A stretch of DNA of 64,000 nucleotides. It comes from Agapetus fuscipes. Its lineage: Eukaryota; Arthropoda; Insecta; Trichoptera; Glossosomatidae. The notes beneath the pieces are model-generated. The model was not told the origin of the DNA and made no database searches. It saw only the letters and a list, made by a program, of their open reading frames with translations. Position 1 is the stretch's first letter, and every line of letters starts with the position of its first letter. The stretch spans positions 17,661,659 to 17,725,658 of the forward strand of contig OX637341.1 of the NCBI GenBank assembly GCA_951799405.1. The letters run 5' to 3'. Positions 32,266 through 40,405 of this stretch are shown one piece after another. Both the position numbers and the translations under genes were made by a program.

Positions 32266-32735
32266 GGTAACTGTAACTGTAACTGTAACTGTAACTCTGT
32301 CGCCATTCCGCTAGGGGTGGCCAGAGCCTCTGCAGAGTTGCCTCCATTTTTTCCTATCCTTACATACCTCCTTCAATTCATTCATATCCATCACCTTTTT
32401 CATGCATTTTCTTCTTTTACGCTCACTTTGTATATCCCATTCTTTCACAATCTCCTCAATCTGATCACTCCATACTTTTCTCGGTCGTCCCTTCCCTCTT
32501 TTTCCTTTCACACTTTCTTTGTATACACACTTTGTCAGTCTATCATCATTCATTCTTTCCACATGTCCAAACCATCTCATCACATTCTTTTGTACCTTAA
32601 CTTTCACATCCTCTTTCAAATTACATTATTTTTTTACCCATTCATTCCTAACTCTATCCCTCAGAGTTTTTCCTGTCATGCTTCTCAAATGCTTCATTTC
32701 CACCGTACATACTTTACTCATTTCGCTATCGTTCA
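32266..32735 (-). pseudogene. LINE RT C-terminal region with (TTACAG)n tail
   Basis: Minus-strand frame (32311-32619 and upstream) reads KVKVQKNVMRWFGHVERMND, RLTKCVYKESVKGKRGKGRP, EVCKDRKKWRQLCRGSGHP, stop. It is the same family as the 15.1-15.5 kb copy, but here the Arg that is TGA there is intact. After the stop come TCTGCAGAGGCTCTGG, then GTTACAGTTACAGTTACAG, the 3' tail. A stop or frame change near 32625 breaks the upstream portion (TGKTLRDRVRNEW). Confidence 0.75.
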
Positions 32736-32807
32736 CAGTGGTAAAAATAGTTTATGGTATTTTTTTGGTCGGAAATGGGCATTGTTTTTAAATACTATGC
32801 GTAATGG

Positions 32808-33125
32808 ATTGGACCGGTCCGTAGTCCGTAGTGGCAACACTTCGGACTCGTAAATGGAAGGTTGTGGGTTCGGATCCCGGCGGAGCACAAAAATATACCA
32901 TTTATATTTCGAATGTGCTCTTCGCTGTGTTGAAAAATTCATAAACCTTTACCAATGACCGGTCACCAAAAGTCCATCCAGCCTTACAGCAACTGGGTCT
33001 TGCTTGAGTATTGGCGCTTCGTAGCGACGACCAAGCTCGTACACCTCTGCGGCACTAAAACAAGTATCATAGACCCCTAGAGTCTTTAGAATCTAGGGAG
33101 TCTCCCGCACAGGATTTCTTAGAAA
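32808..33125 (+). mobile_element. SINE A with tail 1, near complete
   Basis: GGACCGGTCCGTAGTCCG, GTTGTGGGTTCGGATCCCGG, body, CTCTGCGGCACTA, GAGTCTCCCGCACAGG and an A-run at 33121-33130. Confidence 0.8.
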
Positions 33126-33134
33126 AAAAAAATG

Positions 33135-33410
33135 ATTCCTTGACTTATAGGTTGGCATTAGGCTGACCATCAATGCTGTAAAAAAGGTTCACTTTGCCAA
33201 TGTCCCCCCTGTTTCGGCAAGGGGAAGGAAGAAGAGGGAAGGTTGGCAAGAGTTGCATGGCTTATTTTCATTTGAGATTATGTTTTTAAATTGTAAGTCC
33301 AAATGCTGCATGTTTAAGCTTAAAATTATAGGAATGTTTCTGCTTGTGGGAATGCATTTAGTATGAATCTCAAATGTGATGTACCTTTGCAACTTAGATT
33401 ATAGATTATT
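33135..33410 (+). repeat. Family R with a small insertion
   Basis: TTCCTTGACTTATAGGTTGG start. After CCCCCTGTTTCGGCAAGGGG there is an extra AAGGAAGAAGAGGG; ends ACCTTTGCAACTTAGATTATAG. Confidence 0.8.
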
Positions 33411-33514
33411 TAGAAAACTAGCATTCTTAAATCTATAGAAAAATATTCTATTCTACGTTAAAATGAAGCACTTACATACATGTGTGCTAGAAGCAGCGAC
33501 ACTACCTACTTTTA

Positions 33515-33815
33515 CTTTATTTGGCTCATAAGCCTTGAAAGCTCAGGGCCTCCAGCACCACAACCCTCCAGGGCTCTCTGTCTTGTGCTGCTTCCCTCCA
33601 TGGTCCCCTCACTCTCAGAACTTCGGCGTCGGCTTCAACGTTGTCTGCCCACCACATCCTGGGACGTCCGAGTGGTCTAACACCTGAGGGGGCCCCATCC
33701 AGGACTGTTCTGATGATCCTGGAGTCCTCTGCACGTGCTACATGTCCGGCCCACTGGAGTCTTCTTGATTTCATTACCGACACTATGTTTGGATCAGGAG
33801 CAGCGACACAAAAGC
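33515..33815 (-). pseudogene. LINE C-terminal domain, frame open
   Basis: Minus strand encodes SVMKSRRLQWAGHVARAEDS, GAPSGVRPLGRPRMWWADNV, RGPWREAAQDREPWRVVVLE, then ALSFQGL and stop. The RLQWAGHVAR, GRPR-WW-D and W-AQDR--WR motifs are a LINE C-terminal signature distinct from the 15-kb and 27-kb families. The RT core is absent. No tail repeat was identified. Confidence 0.75.
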
Positions 33816-34057
33816 TGAAAAAATATTGTGAAATTTTCACTTCATACTAAAAGTGACAACTTCATATTATTCTACAGTTTCTGGGTGGGTATTAATTAAA
33901 AGTGAAATTAATTAAAAAGTTTTTTGAAAATTTTGAGAATTATTTCGTCAACTTTTCATTCCCACAAGTGAAAATAATAATGTGACAAAAGTCCCAGAGA
34001 GCTTTTGTGACAGAAATAGTTGCAGGAGACTTTCAGCTGAAATATTAGACTATAATA

Positions 34058-34072
34058 CAATTTTAACATAAA
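34058..34072 (+). repeat. Left target-site duplication of the PLE array
   Basis: CAATTTTAACATAAA ends exactly where homology to the 2737-bp unit begins (34073). The same 15 bases recur at 43180-43194. The first three (CAA) are ambiguous on the right because the element also has CAA there. Confidence 0.85.
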
Positions 34073-34873
34073 AAAAAACATCACACTACTACACCTTTAC
34101 CCACTCTGGGCACTGCATACCTACCATACCTACACAAAGTCACTGATAGAATCGGGAAGATTTTGAATAAACACAAGGTGAAGACCATCTTCAAACCTAC
34201 CAAGCAACTGGCAGCCTGTCTACGCTCCGCCAAAGACCAGAGAGACATGCTCTCTAACCCTGGTGTATACAAAATACCATGTTCCTGCGGAAAAGTATAC
34301 ATAGGTACAACGCTACGCAGTGTGAAAACGCGCTTGAAAGAGCATAATAGGAACTGTCGGCTAGGACAGGTAGAAAAGTCGGCAGTTGCTGAACATGCAC
34401 TGCAGGATGGCCATGACATACAGTTTGCCATGACGGAGGTTCTTAACACAACGAGACACTTCTTTACTAGACTAAATCATGAAGCTATAGAAATTTTTAA
34501 ACACAAAAACAACTTCAACAGGAAAGAAGAGACCTCAAGGATGGATAAAACATGGTACCCTGCACTTCGCCTTTGTTCAAAAAATCCGCCAAAATGCAAC
34601 AGCACGCACAGAACCAATGAGAGCCCAACGGACACAGTACCCAATCAAGACGTAGTGATTCCGACGAGCACCAATCATGTTCCGTTGACGTCATCGCGGT
34701 CCAATAACGACGTTGAGGACGCGCATGCGCTGTTGGGATGCAGTGGCGGCCCCTTCTTCCAGAACCATGACATAAACACAACAATAACCAACCCACAGGC
34801 CGTTGACAGTTCCGTGCTAAGGAAGTCAGAACGCCTGAAGAAAAAATACGCTGAGGAGGCCCATCGCAGATAA
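34073..34873 (+). pseudogene. 5'-truncated PLE ORF (residues 627-892)
   Basis: Open from the insertion boundary to the stop; the in-frame codons correspond to residues 627-892 of the full protein. It has the whole GIY-YIG region (GVYKIPCSCGKVYIG) and the basic C-tail but none of the RT. The first internal Met is at 34163, so it might yield a 236-residue endonuclease-only protein if transcribed; it has no promoter of its own that I can see. A private change gives Val at residue 820 (34652-34654), where the other copies have Glu. The truncation reflects incomplete reverse transcription at the array's 5' end. Confidence 0.8.
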
Positions 34874-34886
34874 TGGGCGAAACGTC
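34851..34886 (+). ncRNA. Hammerhead-like motif, junction 1
   Basis: CTGAGGA (34851-34857), one G, stem GCCCAT, 8-nt loop CGCAGATA, stem ATGGGC, GAAA (34879-34882), CGTC. The stop codon TAA (34871-34873) lies at the loop/stem edge, so coding and ribozyme sequence overlap. ACGT after GAA is palindromic, giving a loopless helix III if two RNAs or two tandem units dimerise; cleavage would then fall after C34886. Helix I is weak (2 bp plus mismatch). Confidence 0.55.
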
Positions 34887-34931
34887 CGGAAAAAAGTGTA
34901 ACAAAAAAGTGTAACAAACTTCCGATAGAAC
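34874..34931 (+). promoter_or_regulatory. 58-bp inter-ORF spacer with 13-bp direct repeat
   Basis: Between stop and next ATG: the right half of the hammerhead motif, then AAAAAAGTGTAAC twice in tandem (34890-34902, 34903-34915), then AAACTTCCGATAGAAC. CGGAA and TTCCG bracket the repeats. It must hold both the end of one unit and any leader of the next. Identical spacers lie at 37611-37668, 40348-40405 and 43085-43142. Confidence 0.6.
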
Positions 34932-37610
34932 ATGGCTACACAACCCGAGAAAAATTTTAAGATTGTGTCAAGTGCCGGCCGTGAAAGCCTTAATGTACAA
35001 TTGAATCACCTCTACGGGGAGGAATTTTCAAGATTTTCTCGACGACTCGAGACCCTACGCAAGAAAAAAGGACGTCTTCTGTCATCCTTGGCGTTCCTTC
35101 AACGGTGCAGAGATGAAAGGGTTACTCCGAAATTTCTCCAGCAAAAAAGAACTCAAATTTCAAGAGCAGCTCACAGGATCTACGATAGAACGGAGGCTGC
35201 GCTGCTGAGAGACACCATCCACTGCACAAGAAAAGACTTGGCCTTAGTGGACGAAGAACTACTCAAACTACACTTCACTCTTACTTCTAACCTCAAAAAA
35301 GAACACTGGGATGTCCTGGATCGTATCACATACCAATCTGCCAATACCATTAGAGAAGCAACCTCGAAAAGACAGAAGAAGAAGTTCGAAAACTTGGTAT
35401 CACACAGGAACACGGGTGACGTCACAAAAACAACATTGGATACCACCCGCACTGTGGTCAACTTATCACAACGCAAACTTTCACCTGCAGAGATTTCCTT
35501 ACTGTCTAAAGGAGGTAATTTTGCCATCACACCTTCCAAACTACCCATTGAGGATATTGTTGCTAACGTAGAGGCTAGCATCCGCAAACTACCAACAGAA
35601 TCAGCTGAAGAGGTGAGACGAGAGACAGCGCGAATTCTTCAGTATGCGAAACCTCTAAAACCTAACATCAACAGAGAGGAAAAAGCTGCCATTAGGAGTC
35701 TAAACCAGGACAAAGACATCATTATTCTCAATGCAGACAAAGGGAATTCCACAGTTATCATGGATACTAATGAATACAATAAAAAAGTAAAGGACCTCTT
35801 AGTACCAGCTACCTACCGTCTTCTTAACTATGACCCTACAGCCAGGATTCTGAAGAAAACCAATGCTTTGATTAAGGCGTCTTTGTTTGATGACTCGATC
35901 AAGCGGACCTTGACTAGATCTGAAGCACTTCCTCCACGGTTGTACGGTTTGCCAAAAATCCACAAGACTGGTACACCGCTACGACCTATCATAAGTACTA
36001 TTGATTCTCCCACTTATACCATAGCCAAATATCTGACGTCAATGCTAAGCCCACATGTTGGACATACAAGTTCATTTGTCAAGGACTCGCACGATTTCGT
36101 AGAGAAATTAAAAGAACTACGAATACAACCAGGAGAGCTGCTAGTGAGTTTTGATATAGTCTCATTGTTCACAAATGTACCTGTAAATGAGACATTGGAT
36201 TTAATACGAGAACTATTTGCTGATGATATTGTTTTGTTGTTTCAAGAGGTGCTGAAAACCACATATTTCCAGTGGAATAACGAGTTCTATGAACAGATTG
36301 ACGGTGTCCCCATGGGAAGCCCTCTCAGCCCACCGGTTGCCAATCTCTTTATGGAAAACTTTGAACGGAAGGCATTGGACACTGCCCCACTTAAGCCCAA
36401 TGTCTGGTTTCGTTATGTGGACGATACGTTCGTTATCTGGCCGCATGGAAAGGGAGCTCTGGATGTCTTTCTAAACCACCTGAACTCGTTACATCCCAAT
36501 ATAAAATTCACTGTAGAAATAGAAAAGGATAACAAAATCCCATTTCTGGATGTGTTGGTGACCAAAAAATCTGATGGAAAATTAGGACACACGGTGTACC
36601 GAAAACATACACACACGGATAGGTACCTACAGTGCAGCTCGAATCATCATCCTGGACAAAAAAGGGGCATCCTCAGGACTCTCACCCAAAGAGCTGAGCG
36701 TATTTGTGAGCCTGCTCACTTACCAACTGAAAGACACCACCTCTTGAGAGTGCTTGAAGCCAATGGCTACAAGAGAAAGGACATTGTTAGAGCAGCCAGA
36801 CCGGGTAAGAAAAAACATCACACTACTACACCTTTACCCACTCTGGGCACTGCATACCTACCATACCTACACAAAGTCACTGATAGAATCGGGAAGATTT
36901 TGAATAAACACAAGGTGAAGACCATCTTCAAACCTACCAAGCAACTGGCAGCCTGTCTACGCTCCGCCAAAGACCAGAGAGACATGCTCTCTAACCCTGG
37001 TGTATACAAAATACCATGTTCCTGCGGAAAAGTATACATAGGTACAACGCTACGCAGTGTGAAAACGCGCTTGAAAGAGCATAATAGGAACTGTCGGCTA
37101 GGACAGGTAGAAAAGTCGGCAGTTGCTGAACATGCACTGCAGGATGGCCATGACATACAGTTTGCCATGACGGAGGTTCTTAACACAACGAGACACTTCT
37201 TTACTAGACTAAATCATGAAGCTATAGAAATTTTTAAACACAAAAACAACTTCAACATGAAAGAAGAGACCTCAAGGATGGATAAAACATGGTACCCTGC
37301 ACTTCGCCTTTGTTCAAAAAATCCGCCAAAATGCAACAGCACGCACAGAACCAATGAGAGCCCAACGGACACAGTACCCAATCAAGACGAAGTGATTCCG
37401 ACGAGCACCAATCATGTTCCGTTGACGTCATCGCGGTCCAATAACGACGTTGAGGACGCGCATGCGCTGTTGGGATGCAGTGGCGGCCCCTTCTTCCAGA
37501 ACCATGACATAAACACAACAATAACCAACCCACAGGCCGTTGACAGTTCCGTGCTAAGGAAGTCAGAACGCCTGAAGAAAAAATACGCTGAGGAGGCCCA
37601 TCGCAGATAA
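34932..37610 (+). CDS. Penelope-like element RT/GIY-YIG protein, copy 1
   Basis: An 892-residue protein expected to copy element RNA at a nicked target. Residues 1-150 are basic and helical, without a known catalytic motif. The RT spans about 270-600: LPKIHKTGTPLRPII (340-354, a PLE hallmark); FDIVSLFTNVP with motif A Asp408; GVPMGSPLSPP (458-468, motif B); FRYVDDTF with catalytic Asp497-Asp498; then PFLDVLV. The C-terminal GIY-YIG endonuclease has GVYKI (690-694), Cys696/Cys698, YIG (702-704), Arg713, His717 and NHEAIEI with Glu763. A basic tail (ERLKKKY) closes it. All key residues are present. This copy alone has Met776, where the other copies have Arg. The ATG is supported by its position after the spacer in all copies. 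Closest to the Penelope/Poseidon-type group, by inference. Confidence 0.92.
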   Translation: MATQPEKNFKIVSSAGRESLNVQLNHLYGEEFSRFSRRLETLRKKKGRLLSSLAFLQRCRDERVTPKFLQQKRTQISRAAHRIYDRTEAALLRDTIHCTRKDLALVDEELLKLHFTLTSNLKKEHWDVLDRITYQSANTIREATSKRQKKKFENLVSHRNTGDVTKTTLDTTRTVVNLSQRKLSPAEISLLSKGGNFAITPSKLPIEDIVANVEASIRKLPTESAEEVRRETARILQYAKPLKPNINREEKAAIRSLNQDKDIIILNADKGNSTVIMDTNEYNKKVKDLLVPATYRLLNYDPTARILKKTNALIKASLFDDSIKRTLTRSEALPPRLYGLPKIHKTGTPLRPIISTIDSPTYTIAKYLTSMLSPHVGHTSSFVKDSHDFVEKLKELRIQPGELLVSFDIVSLFTNVPVNETLDLIRELFADDIVLLFQEVLKTTYFQWNNEFYEQIDGVPMGSPLSPPVANLFMENFERKALDTAPLKPNVWFRYVDDTFVIWPHGKGALDVFLNHLNSLHPNIKFTVEIEKDNKIPFLDVLVTKKSDGKLGHTVYRKHTHTDRYLQCSSNHHPGQKRGILRTLTQRAERICEPAHLPTERHHLLRVLEANGYKRKDIVRAARPGKKKHHTTTPLPTLGTAYLPYLHKVTDRIGKILNKHKVKTIFKPTKQLAACLRSAKDQRDMLSNPGVYKIPCSCGKVYIGTTLRSVKTRLKEHNRNCRLGQVEKSAVAEHALQDGHDIQFAMTEVLNTTRHFFTRLNHEAIEIFKHKNNFNMKEETSRMDKTWYPALRLCSKNPPKCNSTHRTNESPTDTVPNQDEVIPTSTNHVPLTSSRSNNDVEDAHALLGCSGGPFFQNHDINTTITNPQAVDSSVLRKSERLKKKYAEEAHRR

Positions 37611-37623
37611 TGGGCGAAACGTC
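37588..37623 (+). ncRNA. Hammerhead-like motif, junction 2
   Basis: Identical to the motif at 34851-34886, shifted by 2737. It overlaps the end of copy 1's ORF (stop at 37608-37610). Confidence 0.55.
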
Positions 37624-37668
37624 CGGAAAAAAGTGTAACAAAAAAGTGTAACAAACTTCCGATAGAAC
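37611..37668 (+). promoter_or_regulatory. Inter-ORF spacer, junction 2
   Basis: Same 58 bases as the first spacer, with the AAAAAAGTGTAAC pair at 37627-37652. Confidence 0.55.
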
Positions 37669-40347
37669 ATGGCTACACAACCCGAGAAAAATTTTAAGAT
37701 TGTGTCAAGTGCCGGCCGTGAAAGCCTTAATGTACAATTGAATCACCTCTACGGGGAGGAATTTTCAAGATTTTCTCGACGACTCGAGACCCTACGCAAG
37801 AAAAAAGGACGTCTTCTGTCATCCTTGGCGTTCCTTCAACGGTGCAGAGATGAAAGGGTTACTCCGAAATTTCTCCAGCAAAAAAGAACTCAAATTTCAA
37901 GAGCAGCTCACAGGATCTACGATAGAACGGAGGCTGCGCTGCTGAGAGACACCATCCACTGCACAAGAAAAGACTTGGCCTTAGTGGACGAAGAACTACT
38001 CAAACTACACTTCACTCTTACTTCTAACCTCAAAAAAGAACACTGGGATGTCCTGGATCGTATCACATACCAATCTGCCAATACCATTAGAGAAGCAACC
38101 TCGAAAAGACAGAAGAAGAAGTTCGAAAACTTGGTATCACACAGGAACACGGGTGACGTCACAAAAACAACATTGGATACCACCCGCACTGTGGTCAACT
38201 TATCACAACGCAAACTTTCACCTGCAGAGATTTCCTTACTGTCTAAAGGAGGTAATTTTGCCATCACACCTTCCAAACTACCCATTGAGGATATTGTTGC
38301 TAACGTAGAGGCTAGCATCCGCAAACTACCAACAGAATCAGCTGAAGAGGTGAGACGAGAGACAGCGCGAATTCTTCAGTATGCGAAACCTCTAAAACCT
38401 AACATCAACAGAGAGGAAAAAGCTGCCATTAGGAGTCTAAACCAGGACAAAGACATCATTATTCTCAATGCAGACAAAGGGAATTCCACAGTTATCATGG
38501 ATACTAATGAATACAATAAAAAAGTAAAGGACCTCTTAGTACCAGCTACCTACCGTCTTCTTAACTATGACCCTACAGCCAGGATTCTGAAGAAAACCAA
38601 TGCTTTGATTAAGGCGTCTTTGTTTGATGACTCGATCAAGCGGACCTTGACTAGATCTGAAGCACTTCCTCCACGGTTGTACGGTTTGCCAAAAATCCAC
38701 AAGACTGGTACACCGCTACGACCTATCATAAGTACTATTGATTCTCCCACTTATACCATAGCCAAATATCTGACGTCAATGCTAAGCCCACATGTTGGAC
38801 ATACAAGTTCATTTGTCAAGGACTCGCACGATTTCGTAGAGAAATTAAAAGAACTACGAATACAACCAGGAGAGCTGCTAGTGAGTTTTGATATAGTCTC
38901 ATTGTTCACAAATGTACCTGTAAATGAGACATTGGATTTAATACGAGAACTATTTGCTGATGATATTGTTTTGTTGTTTCAAGAGGTGCTGAAAACCACA
39001 TATTTCCAGTGGAATAACGAGTTCTATGAACAGATTGACGGTGTCCCCATGGGAAGCCCTCTCAGCCCACCGGTTGCCAATCTCTTTATGGAAAACTTTG
39101 AACGGAAGGCATTGGACACTGCCCCACTTAAGCCCAATGTCTGGTTTCGTTATGTGGACGATACGTTCGTTATCTGGCCGCATGGAAAGGGAGCTCTGGA
39201 TGTCTTTCTAAACCACCTGAACTCGTTACATCCCAATATAAAATTCACTGTAGAAATAGAAAAGGATAACAAAATCCCATTTCTGGATGTGTTGGTGACC
39301 AAAAAATCTGATGGAAAATTAGGACACACGGTGTACCGAAAACATACACACACGGATAGGTACCTACAGTGCAGCTCGAATCATCATCCTGGACAAAAAA
39401 GGGGCATCCTCAGGACTCTCACCCAAAGAGCTGAGCGTATTTGTGAGCCTGCTCACTTACCAACTGAAAGACACCACCTCTTGAGAGTGCTTGAAGCCAA
39501 TGGCTACAAGAGAAAGGACATTGTTAGAGCAGCCAGACCGGGTAAGAAAAAACATCACACTACTACACCTTTACCCACTCTGGGCACTGCATACCTACCA
39601 TACCTACACAAAGTCACTGATAGAATCGGGAAGATTTTGAATAAACACAAGGTGAAGACCATCTTCAAACCTACCAAGCAACTGGCAGCCTGTCTACGCT
39701 CCGCCAAAGACCAGAGAGACATGCTCTCTAACCCTGGTGTATACAAAATACCATGTTCCTGCGGAAAAGTATACATAGGTACAACGCTACGCAGTGTGAA
39801 AACGCGCTTGAAAGAGCATAATAGGAACTGTCGGCTAGGACAGGTAGAAAAGTCGGCAGTTGCTGAACATGCACTGCAGGATGGCCATGACATACAGTTT
39901 GCCATGACGGAGGTTCTTAACACAACGAGACACTTCTTTACTAGACTAAATCATGAAGCTATAGAAATTTTTAAACACAAAAACAACTTCAACAGGAAAG
40001 AAGAGACCTCAAGGATGGATAAAACATGGTACCCTGCACTTCGCCTTTGTTCAAAAAATCCGCCAAAATGCAACAGCACGCACAGAACCAATGAGAGCCC
40101 AACGGACACAGTACCCAATCAAGACGAAGTGATTCCGACGAGCACCAATCATGTTCCGTTGACGTCATCGCGGTCCAATAACGACGTTGAGGACGCGCAT
40201 GCGCTGTTGGGATGCAGTGGCGGCCCCTTCTTCCAGAACCATGACATAAACACAACAATAACCAACCCACAGGCCGTTGACAGTTCCGTGCTAAGGAAGT
40301 CAGAACGCCTGAAGAAAAAATACGCTGAGGAGGCCCATCGCAGATAA
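37669..40347 (+). CDS. Penelope-like element RT/GIY-YIG protein, copy 2
   Basis: The reference-like copy: 892 residues with Arg776 and Glu820, carrying none of the private changes seen in the other units. RT and GIY-YIG motifs sit at the same residue numbers as in copy 1 (Asp408; Asp497-Asp498; YIG 702-704; Glu763). It lies between two identical spacers, so it is a complete tandem unit with ribozyme-like sequence on both sides. It is the best candidate for the source sequence or for functional testing. Confidence 0.92.
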   Translation: MATQPEKNFKIVSSAGRESLNVQLNHLYGEEFSRFSRRLETLRKKKGRLLSSLAFLQRCRDERVTPKFLQQKRTQISRAAHRIYDRTEAALLRDTIHCTRKDLALVDEELLKLHFTLTSNLKKEHWDVLDRITYQSANTIREATSKRQKKKFENLVSHRNTGDVTKTTLDTTRTVVNLSQRKLSPAEISLLSKGGNFAITPSKLPIEDIVANVEASIRKLPTESAEEVRRETARILQYAKPLKPNINREEKAAIRSLNQDKDIIILNADKGNSTVIMDTNEYNKKVKDLLVPATYRLLNYDPTARILKKTNALIKASLFDDSIKRTLTRSEALPPRLYGLPKIHKTGTPLRPIISTIDSPTYTIAKYLTSMLSPHVGHTSSFVKDSHDFVEKLKELRIQPGELLVSFDIVSLFTNVPVNETLDLIRELFADDIVLLFQEVLKTTYFQWNNEFYEQIDGVPMGSPLSPPVANLFMENFERKALDTAPLKPNVWFRYVDDTFVIWPHGKGALDVFLNHLNSLHPNIKFTVEIEKDNKIPFLDVLVTKKSDGKLGHTVYRKHTHTDRYLQCSSNHHPGQKRGILRTLTQRAERICEPAHLPTERHHLLRVLEANGYKRKDIVRAARPGKKKHHTTTPLPTLGTAYLPYLHKVTDRIGKILNKHKVKTIFKPTKQLAACLRSAKDQRDMLSNPGVYKIPCSCGKVYIGTTLRSVKTRLKEHNRNCRLGQVEKSAVAEHALQDGHDIQFAMTEVLNTTRHFFTRLNHEAIEIFKHKNNFNRKEETSRMDKTWYPALRLCSKNPPKCNSTHRTNESPTDTVPNQDEVIPTSTNHVPLTSSRSNNDVEDAHALLGCSGGPFFQNHDINTTITNPQAVDSSVLRKSERLKKKYAEEAHRR

Positions 40348-40360
40348 TGGGCGAAACGTC
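40325..40360 (+). ncRNA. Hammerhead-like motif, junction 3
   Basis: Third identical copy; stop codon at 40345-40347 in the hairpin loop. Confidence 0.55.
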
Positions 40361-40405
40361 CGGAAAAAAGTGTAACAAAAAAGTGTAACAAACTTCCGAT
40401 AGAAC
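40348..40405 (+). promoter_or_regulatory. Inter-ORF spacer, junction 3
   Basis: Same 58 bases, with the AAAAAAGTGTAAC pair at 40364-40389. Confidence 0.55.

Noticed and set aside
32227..32853. 208-codon plus-strand frame
   Set aside because: It lies opposite the LINE C-terminal codons (minus strand) and runs on into a SINE. Its S/F/H-rich translation is an antisense artefact.
34515..34943. Antisense open frames of 142, 122 and 135 codons repeated through the PLE array
   Set aside because: They recur at the same place in every unit on the strand opposite the PLE ORF and have no motifs. They are shadows of the real coding frame.
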